Of a DNA stretch of 64,000 nt, positions 9,231 to 17,985 are shown in pieces. The stretch spans positions 3,504,620 through 3,568,619 of the forward strand of contig CM055097.1 in the NCBI GenBank assembly GCA_029204225.1. Reading direction: 5' to 3'. A program made the translations under genes and the position numbers. This DNA is from Diphasiastrum complanatum (taxonomy: Eukaryota; Streptophyta; Lycopodiopsida; Lycopodiales; Lycopodiaceae). The notes under the pieces were generated by a model that had not been told where the DNA came from, ran no database searches, and was given only the letters and a program-made list of their open reading frames with translations. Numbering within the stretch: the first letter of the stretch is position 1; each line of letters opens with the position of its first letter.

Positions 9231-11131
9231 TGGGGATTTTCTGTTTTTGTTATTTTCAACTCTATTCTTCTCTTGCTCCTGCAGGACTAGTTTTGGATTG
9301 TGCTTACATATGTTTGTTAGGTTTTTTAACCTTTCATGTGTTTTTCAACACTCTTTTTGCCCTTTAGCTAGTCATTGTCTCCTCTCTCTGCTCTTTAGTC
9401 TATTGTAGTGTTTTTAACACTCCTAGCTTTGGAATCCATGTTCCCCCTTTTCTTGGTTCCCGCTCGTCTTCTCGCTCTGGTCCGCTTTTGGTGTCTTGAG
9501 TAGAGCGCTTCTTCTTGCAGTTTTTGATTCTGGTTTTTTGTCCTTTCATGACTAACAAACATCAAAACCGGCCTTTTTTAAATAAACACATGAATGCTTC
9601 CTTTACCATGTTCAAAAGATCGCCAAAACCTAGCCCTCCCCCTCTGAGGTCTCTTGATACCCCCCCTTTTATTAGTGCGTCTACCCTCAACCCCAGAGGG
9701 CTCCTTCCTCTTCCAACTACTCCCAACCCTCCCATCAACTTCATTGAAGCCCTAAATAATAACCATGTTACTCCGGCTTCTATTGCCTTGGCGGATAAAT
9801 GGGATCCATTGAAAAAGGTTCAAGTATCGGAAGAATCTTGTACTTCCTCTGATGGCAACCTCACTCTCTCCATTCTACCTGACCTCGAAGCTCTTTCAAT
9901 TTTTCAAACCTCTCTTTTTGAGTCTTCTATCGTCCTTTTCTTTGGGACTCTTTCTCTAGATCAATCTTCCATTAAAACTTTTATTTGTCGGTGCATTATC
10001 CCGCGGATCAAGCTCTTCATTAATCTAGATTCTCTAGGGAATAATTGCGTCCTCCTTCACTTTGGCTTGAATGAAGATTCCCTTGTGATCTTCAAGACTT
10101 CTCCCTTCAGATTCAATAGCACTGTAGTTTCTACTTTCAAATACAACAACTCTTGTAAAAATTACAGCAAATAAGGATCCTAAAACACTTGAAATGATGA
10201 GGAAAACAATAGATTATGATTTCATAAGATTAGCACAAGTTGAACCATCAAAATCCATCAAAAATCTATGCTTAAACCTCACTAAATGGCCCAAATCCTT
10301 GAAGAAGGCTTCACACGTGTGAAAGTACGGCCTCCCACAGTCTGAGTACTGTACACCAGACCTACATTCAATCCTATAATCATTAATAATCACAAGTACT
10401 CAAACAATTATGAACATAGAGAGCAATTGCACCATTATGAGAGAAAAATCATGAAATTGCTTGATTGATTTTGGTGAGATATCATCACCTATATATACAT
10501 GATCCATCACGGTTTTGGGCAGGTATGAGTAGCCCTAAACCTATCCCTAATGTTAATTTTGGTGGATCTTTCATCCCTACCAAGTTAGGGTTGGAATCTT
10601 GGAGATCCCTCAACAATGCAAAAATTACCAAAAATAGCTCCTATTTTTTCTCCCTTGTATTTAAGCATAATTTGGACTCATTCCAAAGGTTCTAACACTT
10701 AGGTATACTTGAGAACATCCTTATGAATGGAATCCTATGCTATTTGGCACGTGTGACAAGCCACATCATGACCATCTAACTATTTACAAGTCATATGACC
10801 AAAACTAGTCAAGCTAGAATTGTGAATTTTTAACAACTCTTTCAATCATCACGATGTTGCCTCTATCTTTTTGCCTATGCACCTTTCTCTCTCCTTCTTT
10901 CGAGTCAAATTCAAATGTCTTCTATTTAGTCTTCTATCTTGCCTTGGGGAGGTTCTCAACATTGAGGACGATTTCAACTCTTAGTTTTCTCTCCACATTA
11001 AAGCGTGTCTCTTTTAGAAATTGGCTGACGCTCTCCCTTTCCAGCTCAAGGTTTTTGAGGGTAATGTTTACCATGAGCAAGTTGTTGATACTTGACTTGC
11101 GGAACTGTGGGAAAGAGCTTATGGATTAATG
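9231..11131 (+). pseudogene. LINE-type ORF1 (DUF4283-like) pseudogene interrupted by a small transposon
   Basis: A T/C-rich leader (9231-9545) precedes an ORF with ATG at 9548 that is open to 10174. It has a Pro-rich segment (about 9620-9740) and then a region with spaced hydrophobics and ...LLHFGLNEDSLVIFKTSPF, resembling the DUF4283 domain found in plant non-LTR (LINE) ORF1 proteins and related zinc-finger proteins. At 10155-10831 the frame is broken by an insertion flanked by a 10-bp direct repeat. Ignoring the insertion, the same frame stays open for about 50 more codons from 10842, and a further frame holds ...ALPFQLKVFEGNVYHEQVV..., like the end of that domain. No endonuclease or reverse transcriptase follows. 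The assignment is by pattern only. Confidence 0.45.
10155..10831. mobile_element. Candidate non-autonomous DNA transposon (MITE-like), 677 bp
   Basis: The segment is bounded by the direct repeat AACAACTCTT at 10145-10154 and 10832-10841. Its ends are short imperfect inverted repeats: it starts GTAAAAATTACA, and the complement of its end starts AAAAATTCACA. There is no transposase ORF. A 9-10 bp target duplication fits the Mutator-like class. Its removal leaves the surrounding ORF1-like frame open, which supports a true insertion. Confidence 0.55.
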
Positions 11132-11265
11132 GTCACTAATTGCATTTTCCAACAAATGTTCTGGACGTCCAGCTCTAGTAAAATAGAAACTCCTTGTTAA
11201 TTAATAGCTTATGCTGAATGAGCAAGATAATCAAATTTAAAAATAAAAATCCTTGCTAAGGCAAA

Positions 11266-11428
11266 CCCAACTAGCAATGTTGCCAAACTAAGACCTAAAT
11301 TAACACCCAGAGGGTTTGAAAGATAAGTTGCGTCTAACTAAATTAACCCAATAAAAACATGTCACAATAAGCCAATGAAAGGAGGCAAGAGGAGGCCCGA
11401 GCACCTTCCCTCAAGCTATGCACCTTCC
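11266..11428 (+). repeat. Dispersed repeat shared with 33291-33461
   Basis: Direct homology to 33291-33461, including ACTAGCAA, AAATTAACACCCA, GGCAAGAGGAGGCCCGAG and CCTTCCCTCAAGCTATGCAC. Both copies lie beside copia sequences, and both have a TCCACTTTTTAAGTTT word upstream. It is probably part of an LTR or internal region of an unidentified retroelement. Confidence 0.6.
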
Positions 11429-11516
11429 AATGGGAACACAAAAAAATAGAATGATAATCTCAATAGAGAGCAATTTAGCATAATCTCATAGTGTTGTTTA
11501 CAATGCAGATACCTCT

Positions 11517-11851
11517 CCTTTTATGGCAAGGAGGGTCTTCCATATGTGTCTACTAACTTATGAGACTAATCTGTTTCTAGCCTTTCAAGAACTTCTAACT
11601 TAGGATTTAGAACTTCAAATCTCTTAAATTAGAAAAACTAAAGATAAAATATTTCTAATCTTAAGTTTTCTAAGTCTAAGTTCTAAATCTAAGTTTAAGC
11701 TATTTTATTATTATTTAAGCTTCTACTCATGGACTTACAAAACACATGCCATGGCTTGAAGAATATTGGCAGATACTCATACGTGGTCTTACAAAACACA
11801 TTTCATGGAGTTTTATTTTTTTCTTTTCTTTGTGTTAGCACAGTTGCTAAC
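11517..11851 (+). mobile_element. LTR fragment, family B (inverted copy at 17183-17545)
   Basis: Reverse-complement homologue of 17183-17545: starts CCTTTTATGGCAAGGAGGG and ends ...TTGCTAACA. The 17-kb copy is followed on its minus strand by a primer-binding-like site, which fixes this end as the LTR 3' end. Here no primer site follows; instead, 18 bp later comes the polypurine tract and 3' LTR of copia A. This is therefore a 3' LTR or solo LTR inserted near the end of copia A. Confidence 0.6.
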
Positions 11852-11858
11852 ACCACTT

Positions 11859-11869
11859 TGAGAGGGAGT
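11859..11869 (+). promoter_or_regulatory. Polypurine tract of copia A
   Basis: The purine-rich GAGAGGGAG lies directly before the 3' LTR start TGTAGAACAC, the expected place for the plus-strand DNA primer of a copia element. It ties the LTR at 11870 to the plus-strand pol at 5826-8621. Confidence 0.6.
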
Positions 11870-12776
11870 TGTAGAACACTTAATCAGACAGATCTCGATT
11901 CTACTAAAAAAGCGCGTAGTTTACTTGACAAAGGATGAGAAAGAAATGAACACGATCTTGAAACATTTCTATTTGTGATCAACCTCGAAGGATTCACGAA
12001 ATTTATCTTGCAGTCAACTCGGTAGATTTGCGAAACAATTTTTTGCAATTGTAGAAGCTCGTGGTTTTCTTGTTGATGCTCGAAAGATTCGCGAACAGAA
12101 TCTTATCGCGAAATAATTGGTTTCTTGTTCAAACTTGAGATGTCGCAAACAATTCGCAAAATCTTCCTATTCTTCTTCAAACTCAAATCTGTCATCTGTC
12201 GCGAACAATTTGCGAAAGATGAAAATGTCGCGAAGAGACAAGTGTTGCGAATAATTCACGACACATGAAGCTGTGACGAAGAGATGGACTGTCGCGCGAA
12301 CAGAAATTATTCGACAGCATCTATTTAAATATCACTCGTCGTAAATGGTTAGATTTATTGTTATAGAGTTAAAAGACCAAAAGACTTGTAAATAAAAGGC
12401 CAAAAGACCTGTCTTGTAGCAATATAAATACATGTGCACTTCTCATTGTAACTAACTCTCAGACACTTAAAATGAAGAGATTCTCATACTCATTCAATCA
12501 GAGACACAACAGCGAGATAAGACAACAAGAGATGTATACTGATCTATATTCGAAAATGTAAATTTGTTTCTGATCAATAGTTTCGTTTGTCTAAACGTGT
12601 CTTAAGTTGTCTCTTAATTCTGCATATTATTTGCGCACACATATTCAATCAGAGCAAATATTGTTCTATTAGTACATAGATCAGATACAGACCCGATTGA
12701 AGACATTGATATTAATTTGATTTATTCAAACTTTCATCGTGTTCTCTGTGGAAGAATAATTACTATTTTTTCTACA
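11870..12776 (+). mobile_element. Copia A 3' LTR, complete (907 bp)
   Basis: It starts TGTAGAA and ends TTCTACA (perfect 7-bp terminal inverted repeat) and is followed by the target duplication CAATA at 12777-12781. A TATA box (TATAAATA) lies at 12423-12430. The U3 part (11950-12310) carries about ten TCGCGAA-type words. The 3' 242 bp (12535-12776) are absent from the 5' copy. There is appreciable divergence from the 5' copy, so the insertion is old. Confidence 0.85.
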
Positions 12777-12781
12777 CAATA

Positions 12782-13122
12782 GTACGAGAAATAAACTCTT
12801 TAAATCTCAAAATATGACATTAACGTGAGATTTTTTTTTTACACTCAATGTGTTTTAATTTGTATTTCAAATATGTATGTACACATGCTTATTAGATTTT
12901 TTGTAATGTGATGATGTGTTCCATTGAAGGGTTAATACATGATGTTGCTTAGATGAAATCACATTTGTTTCAAAGCTTCATGAGAATGAGATATTAGCTA
13001 GTCTTTACTCTTGTGGTTTATATTAGTGGTTTAGAGTTTGTGAGACATATTATGTTTTGTAAGTGTGTAATACACCTTGTTTGAAAAGAAACTGATACAT
13101 ATAACATTTTCAACTTTTGCAG
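12782..13122. other. Right flank of copia A
   Basis: AT-rich sequence with no ORF. It ends in a pyrimidine stretch and AG (TTTTCAACTTTTGCAG at 13107-13122), which looks like a splice acceptor for the ORF that follows. Confidence 0.4.
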
Positions 13123-13545
13123 AAGAAGGAACATAAGTTGGTTTCAAGGAAAAGAGCTGCAAGAGAGATCAAGAATATTATTGATAAGACAAATCACATG
13201 AATATTGATTTTGGATCATCATTGGCCTTAGATGATGCTCTTGTTGATGATGATAGTTCATCATTGCCTTGTGATTCAATCCATGTCTCCAAATCTCCAA
13301 AGCGTTCTTGCCACCCAACCACAAATATTCTAGATGTTGCACAGGAATCCTCCACGATACTCCGTGTGGATTCCACAAACTTTAGCACCCCTTAAAAAAA
13401 GGAAACACATCTTGGACGTATTATGACTAGTTTGAAAGATAACCGCAAGTTCCTATGTATTGTTGATATGTCAAACGACATTCTAAGTTCTTTGTCCGAC
13501 CTTCCTCTTCAACCTAGCTTGCAACCATTAGTAAAAAGTTTCATG
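13123..13545 (+). pseudogene. Exon-like ORF of unknown family
   Basis: An acceptor-like CTTTTGCAG is followed by an open frame to 13395: a basic start (KKEHKLVSRKRAAREIKNII), then an acidic/Ser stretch (DDALVDDDSSS). A shifted frame then continues coding-like to about 13545 (LSSLSDLPLQPSLQPLVKS). I do not recognise the family. The composition resembles the linker and C-terminal part of Myb/SANT-type proteins that accompany PIF/Harbinger elements, but that is a guess. It lies just right of copia A and could be the other side of the gene fragment at 3130-3521. Confidence 0.25.
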
Positions 13546-13569
13546 CTTTTGCTATTTTTCATGGTTTAA

Positions 13570-14800
13570 TGTTCTTAAGGTTTTTGCATGAGATTAATGG
13601 CATTAGCAAATGAGCTACCTCCCTCTAACTCTCTTCTTCTAACTCTCTTCATTACTATTTTGGATGCTAGGTGTAGTTAGTGTTAGGATTGAAGGGTGGT
13701 AGAGTTAAGTGTGGGTTAGGAAGCAACTAAATAGGCAACTAAATATAGTTAGAGATCTATCCTAGTGGAATTAACCTTTTTTGACAGACAGAGGGCTGCT
13801 CAATCACTATTTCTACGACCCTACAAGTGGCATTGTTGTCGAGGATAGTTACTACTAACTAGTTTAGTTTTTTTTTTAGTGTGGTTGAGGAAGTTTTGGG
13901 CTAGATTTGAGTGGATTTTTCTTGTTTTTTGAGTGTTTGGAGGAGGTGTTTGGAGGTAGTGGAGGAGGTGTTTGGAGGTAGTGGAGACCTGAGACAGCCT
14001 CTAAGGGCTTGACACATCAGCACCTATACCAAAAACCCATTTAAAAAAAAAACCATAAATTTGTATTTTTGAAGGGAAAAGTTAGAAAAAATACCATCAG
14101 ACTGGAAACCAACTATCACATGACTAGCAGTAGCCTAAGGACATTGTCCCAGTCCTGCATAGAAGCCTGTGAGAGTTACTTCCCAGCAGATTTTCAGAAA
14201 ACTGAAAAAATCCAAAAAAAATTCAAAAAACACTTGTAAAAACAAAACAAAAAAACACAAAACTGCTCAGTAACCCTCGCCACTCTTACTGAAGTTAGAT
14301 CTTTTTGAGACAAGCCCAGCCAGCAATCAAGTGGCACGACATTCCACCCCAACAACCTGAGCAATAGTAGTAGTATGGCCCAGATGAGCCGTACGTCGAT
14401 GCAGCCATCAATACTTTTTTACATACACTGCTCAACAACAACACCAAGGTGGAAGAATTTACAGTTGCTACGGATGAGGAGGGCATAGAATCGTAGAATG
14501 TCCTCACAAGGACATGTACACACCCTTATGCCGAGAGTGTGGCTACGGGTATTGCTACAAGAATTGTCCACTAAGACCTGGAGCCAGTGCACCATTGAAT
14601 TTAGTTACACTACAATCAGCATCCACTCCCGCTCCAGGGAGGTTGCCACAAAATTCTCCTATTCCCCATATTTCGGTGCTAGCAGTCACACGAGCACAAA
14701 AGCGGAAGGGAGTGGCACCATCACCACCACCATCAGATATAAATTTCAGTACCAACATGAGTAAATTATCTTTTCATTCTCATTTTATGTGAAGAATTCA
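13570..14800 (+). mobile_element. Deleted gypsy fragment: LTR end, primer site, leader, gag knuckle
   Basis: A probable LTR 3' end (...ACCCTACA at 13825) is followed by TGGCATTGTTGTCGAGGA (13828-13845), a degenerate form of the Asp-type gypsy primer-binding site. A leader follows, resembling that of gypsy F (TTCCCAGCAGATTT here and at 39358). At 14514-14760 the frame has RECGYGYCYKNC followed by ...VTRAQKRKG, homologous to gypsy F gag (DCGYGHCYKDC, VTKAQKQKE). Most of gag and all of pol are deleted. A 22-bp unit is duplicated in tandem at 13941-13984. Confidence 0.65.
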
Positions 14801-15676
14801 TCTCTTTTGATTCTACGTCCATCTCATATGTATTTCTCAAAATATCTTGATTTCTAGTGTGTAGAATGTCATTTTTGTTGTTGATCTTGCATCCACACGT
14901 GTGAAGGACAGTAAGCTGTTGTTGTTGTATGAAAAGAGACAATAACTTACTGTCTAAGTGCTTATGATCAGATCTTAGTGATTTGTGCAATTCTAGCATT
15001 TTTATAGTGATGATTTCTATCTTGTAGCTAAATCTAGATGTGCACCCAAACTAGGCCAACATCTTGTTGATCCACTAAGTGCATTTTGGATCTAATTTTT
15101 ATACATGGTATTAAAGCAGGTTACAGGAAAAAGTTGGAGTATTTGCCAAATATAGATGTGGATTTGAGAGCAGCATACATTCTATGTGGATTTGGAGGTG
15201 TTTCCAGTTCAAATCTTGTATTTTCAAGTATAGAAAGTGGATCTTTGTGATTCTACCATCATTTTAGGTCAAATAACTTGGAGTAGGCCAATTTTTTAAA
15301 GCACTTACTAAAATTTGGAGAAAAAAATTGCTCATGGTTGTGGCTGTTACATTCTACTAGATGATGTATCAAGATTCTAGCTTTTGCATATAATTTTTGC
15401 TTGATTCAATATTTTGCATTTTTGGAATAACCCTAAATTTGATAGGATCTCTTGGGTTTAAGTTGCTGGACTTTTTTAAGAGTGTGTTTCAATCTTAGGC
15501 GTTAGCAAAATTTTATCATATTGTGTTTAGATCTATTGTGATAAAAAAATCAACATTCTATATGCTAGGATTTGCTAGAAGAGAGATTGTTTCCAAATCT
15601 TTGTGATTTCTTCTTGAGTTTCATTTGTTTATTTTCAAGAGAGTGCAAAGTGATTAAAACAGATTCAAAGAGAAGA
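14801..15676. other. Possible copia LTR end and leader, otherwise unassigned
   Basis: TTTTTATACA followed by TGGTATTAAAGCAGG (about 15105) resembles an LTR end plus a degenerate initiator-Met primer-binding site. No gag or pol follows. The rest is AT-rich and without ORFs. Confidence 0.3.
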
Positions 15677-16032
15677 TCAATCATTGCAACATGACAACCT
15701 CAAGTGGCTTCTGAAGAAACAAAGTGTTTCAAGCCACAAAGCTTTGTTAGCTTTCGAACTCAAGTCTACGGAAACACAAGGGAGCAGCCCAGACATGAAC
15801 ACTGGAGCTTCGAGGACTGAAGACCCGAAGACAATGATAAAATGTTCGCTAGCTGAAGACCATTTGAATGCAAAGGAAAAACGTTCGTAGACCCAAGGCA
15901 ACCTGCTGGCAAGGCCAAAGAGGGAGAAGAAGACACGAAGATCCAAGAGGCGGCGGATTTCCACGCGTCCAAGTACAAAGGAGATCGCGAAAGTACCAGG
16001 AGAACGTCATCTTTCAGAGACTGACAAGATAC
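15677..16032. other. Purine-rich stretch with short ORFs, unassigned
   Basis: Overlapping short ORFs on both strands (plus 15684-15890, minus 15677-15964) have no recognisable domain and cover each other, so none is called. The plus strand is rich in GAAGA and AAG words. Confidence 0.3.
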
Positions 16033-16587
16033 CGTTGGAATGTGCTTGATTAGCCGTTCTTGTATTCTCCTGATCAACTAATCATGTCCTCCTCTCTATA
16101 AACATGAAGATCGTAATTACTGATTATCTAGATGCAAGAAATCAGATTGGTAGTATACCAATATAAACTGAGCACTCTGAAGCATGCTAACGTTCAAGAA
16201 GTCCGCTAGTAAGTGCGACAAGTTTTTGATTCACGAAAGACAGAATCTTTCGCGCCGATGCACTGTTTGGTCACAACAACGTTTAAAAAATTCTCTGATA
16301 ATGCAATAGATGTCTTTATGCAGAAGAGTTTCTTGTCTTGAACATGATCGAATGTTTCATTGTCTGATAGTTGCATGTTTGTAATCCGCTAGTTTAATCT
16401 TATTTTGCACACTGGTTTTGTCTTGTTGAATGCATGAACAAATTACACATAAAATGTTACTCACCTTGGAAGATTGTCAATAGTGGTAGCAGAGTGAAAT
16501 AATTTGTGTCTGGATATCAATTGTGTTTGACCCGTTTTTTCCAACAATGGTATAAATCAAAACAGAGATTCCCCAACAATGGTATCA
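16033..16587 (+). mobile_element. Candidate short copia LTR with primer-binding sites
   Basis: The segment 16033-16546 begins CGTTGGAA (TG changed to CG) and ends TTCCAACA, an 8-bp terminal inverted repeat apart from the first base. It is followed by A and TGGTATAAATC, then by a second junction-like copy, CCCCAACA-A-TGGTATCAAAGCC (ending at about 16587), matching the initiator-Met primer site. A TATA-like TCTATAAACA is near 16097. No gag or pol of this element is recognisable downstream. Confidence 0.4.
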
Positions 16588-17158
16588 AAGCCTCAAAAAA
16601 GGGCTCATATCCAGACCAGATATAGCTAAAGAACTATCAGATCAATGGTAGCTAAACTGTGACTCCAATTTATGATATTAGTAGATTCAACATAATGACA
16701 TTTTTCGTGGGTGGACTGGTATGGCTCAAACACTGAATTAGTGGTAGAGGATCCCTCGTCATGAATTCGTGCGGGTTTGAGTTTTTCAGATGAATCGATG
16801 GTAACAGAATTGTCTCGATTTCCAAAGGTGACTCGGCCTTTGCTCCAGTCGTGAATGACTCTTTGGGTCAAAATTCGTGGAGGTGATAGAATGGAAAATC
16901 AGTGTCTGTTATGGCTGCAGACGAATTCTGATATACTTGTTCGGTTGAAAAAAAATGTCACTTGGGTCATTTCTTTCAAAGAAAATGCCCAAGTTGACAC
17001 TTTTGTTGCTTCTCCCCGGCTTGATAGGTTGCTCCGCAGCGCGTTGAGGACCTGGAGAGAAGTCTCGTGTTGTGGTGTGAAGGTAAAAAACAAGCAAGCA
17101 TACACACAAACACGAAAGCGAAAACACGATAGGAAACGAAAGCTAGGTTGAAAAAATC
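16588..17158 (-). other. Unassigned internal region of element B or of the neighbouring copia
   Basis: The minus strand has two ORFs (16871-16626 and 17165-16899) in the position of a leader and gag start behind the primer site at 17160-17182. They lack knuckles or known gag motifs. No gene is called. Confidence 0.3.
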
Positions 17159-17159
17159 T

Positions 17160-17545
17160 TAACAAGCAGCAATGGCGCCAATGTTAGCAATTGTGCAAAC
17201 ACATAGAAAATATAAAAAAAGAAATAAAACTCCGTGACATGTGTTTTGTAAGTTCATGTATGAGTATCTGTCAACAAACTTTTACCACGGCATGTGTTTT
17301 GTAAGTCCATGAGTAGAAGCTTAAAATAATAAAATAAATTAAACTTAGAATTAGAACTTAGACTTAAGAAACTTAAGCTTATAAATATTTGTCTTAAGTT
17401 ATCTTAAGTTTCAAAGTCAGAAACTTTTAAAAGTTCTAAGTCCTAAGTTAAAGGTTCTAGAATGGCTAGTTTTAAACTAATCCCATAAGTTAGTGGATAC
17501 TTATGGAATTAGTTTAAAACCCTCCTTGCTATAAAAGGGCCACCT
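17160..17545 (-). mobile_element. LTR of family B with primer-binding site
   Basis: On the minus strand the LTR ends ...CAATTGCTAACA (17183) and is followed by TTGGCGCCATTGCTGC, close to the Asp-type TGGCGCCGTTGCC primer site of gypsy elements. Homology to 11517-11851 (inverted) spans 17183-17545; sequence further right has no second copy here, so the LTR start is not known. The internal region of this element would lie to the left. Confidence 0.6.
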
Positions 17546-17767
17546 CCTCTTCCACAAGATCGCCTTCATCGAAGTATTCAAGTGCATCTACATCGATGAA
17601 GCAATCTTGCTTTAGAGCAGAGGAGTCTTCTACCTTCTCTTTGGCCTTTGGACTTTCCTAGACTTCCGTAGCAATTTGAGCTGTCTGACCTTGATCTTCT
17701 CTTGTTTCTTGGTCAAGATTGGTTGCATCAGTCTCTTTAGCCTTGTTGTCATGAGTGGGGTTCAAGG
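17546..17767. other. Unassigned, possibly remainder of LTR B
   Basis: CT-rich sequence with no ORF. It may be the 5' part of the minus-strand LTR B, but there is no second copy in the window to confirm this. Confidence 0.3.
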
Positions 17768-17769
17768 TC

Positions 17770-17985
17770 CCTATGCAGGTCGACTATAAATAGGTCTCAT
17801 CTCTTCATGCAGCCCTCCTGCCTATATCCGCCACACAGACATGCAATACTCCATATGTCTCAATTAGAGTGTCTGGGTCCTCTCAAGGTTATTAGTCACA
17901 AACTGGCCTTGACATGGAATTAAATCATGGCGTGACCAACAATCTCAAATACTGGAGGGTCGGACTACCATATTAGGACTATTTC
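17770..17985 (+). repeat. Repeat R1, copy c (3' part)
   Basis: Nearly identical to 28070-28287: GACTATAAATAGGTCTCATC, then CAGACATGCAATACTCCATA, to CAATCTCAAATACTGGAGGG. It contains a TATA-like CTATAAATAG. After 17985 it runs into the long non-coding repeat; the other copy runs into copia C. Confidence 0.75.

Larger units (their letters stand above)
3770..12776. mobile_element. Copia (Ty1) retrotransposon A, rearranged and interrupted
   Basis: All parts belong to one element. The 5' LTR, gag and protease (3770-5707) are on the minus strand; integrase, reverse transcriptase and RNase H (5826-8621) are on the plus strand; the 3' LTR (11870-12776) is on the plus strand. The protease ends at ...DLLSVAKL on the minus strand, and the plus-strand piece opens with the sequence expected next, so the two are halves cut at one point. 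The 5' LTR is preceded by CAATA (complement at 5708-5712) and the 3' LTR is followed by CAATA (12777-12781), a matching 5-bp target-site duplication. The simplest history is insertion, then inversion of about 2.05 kb containing ~118 bp of left flank, the 5' LTR, gag and protease. Further sequence (about 8.7-11.85 kb) separates the RNase H from the 3' LTR. Confidence 0.85.
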
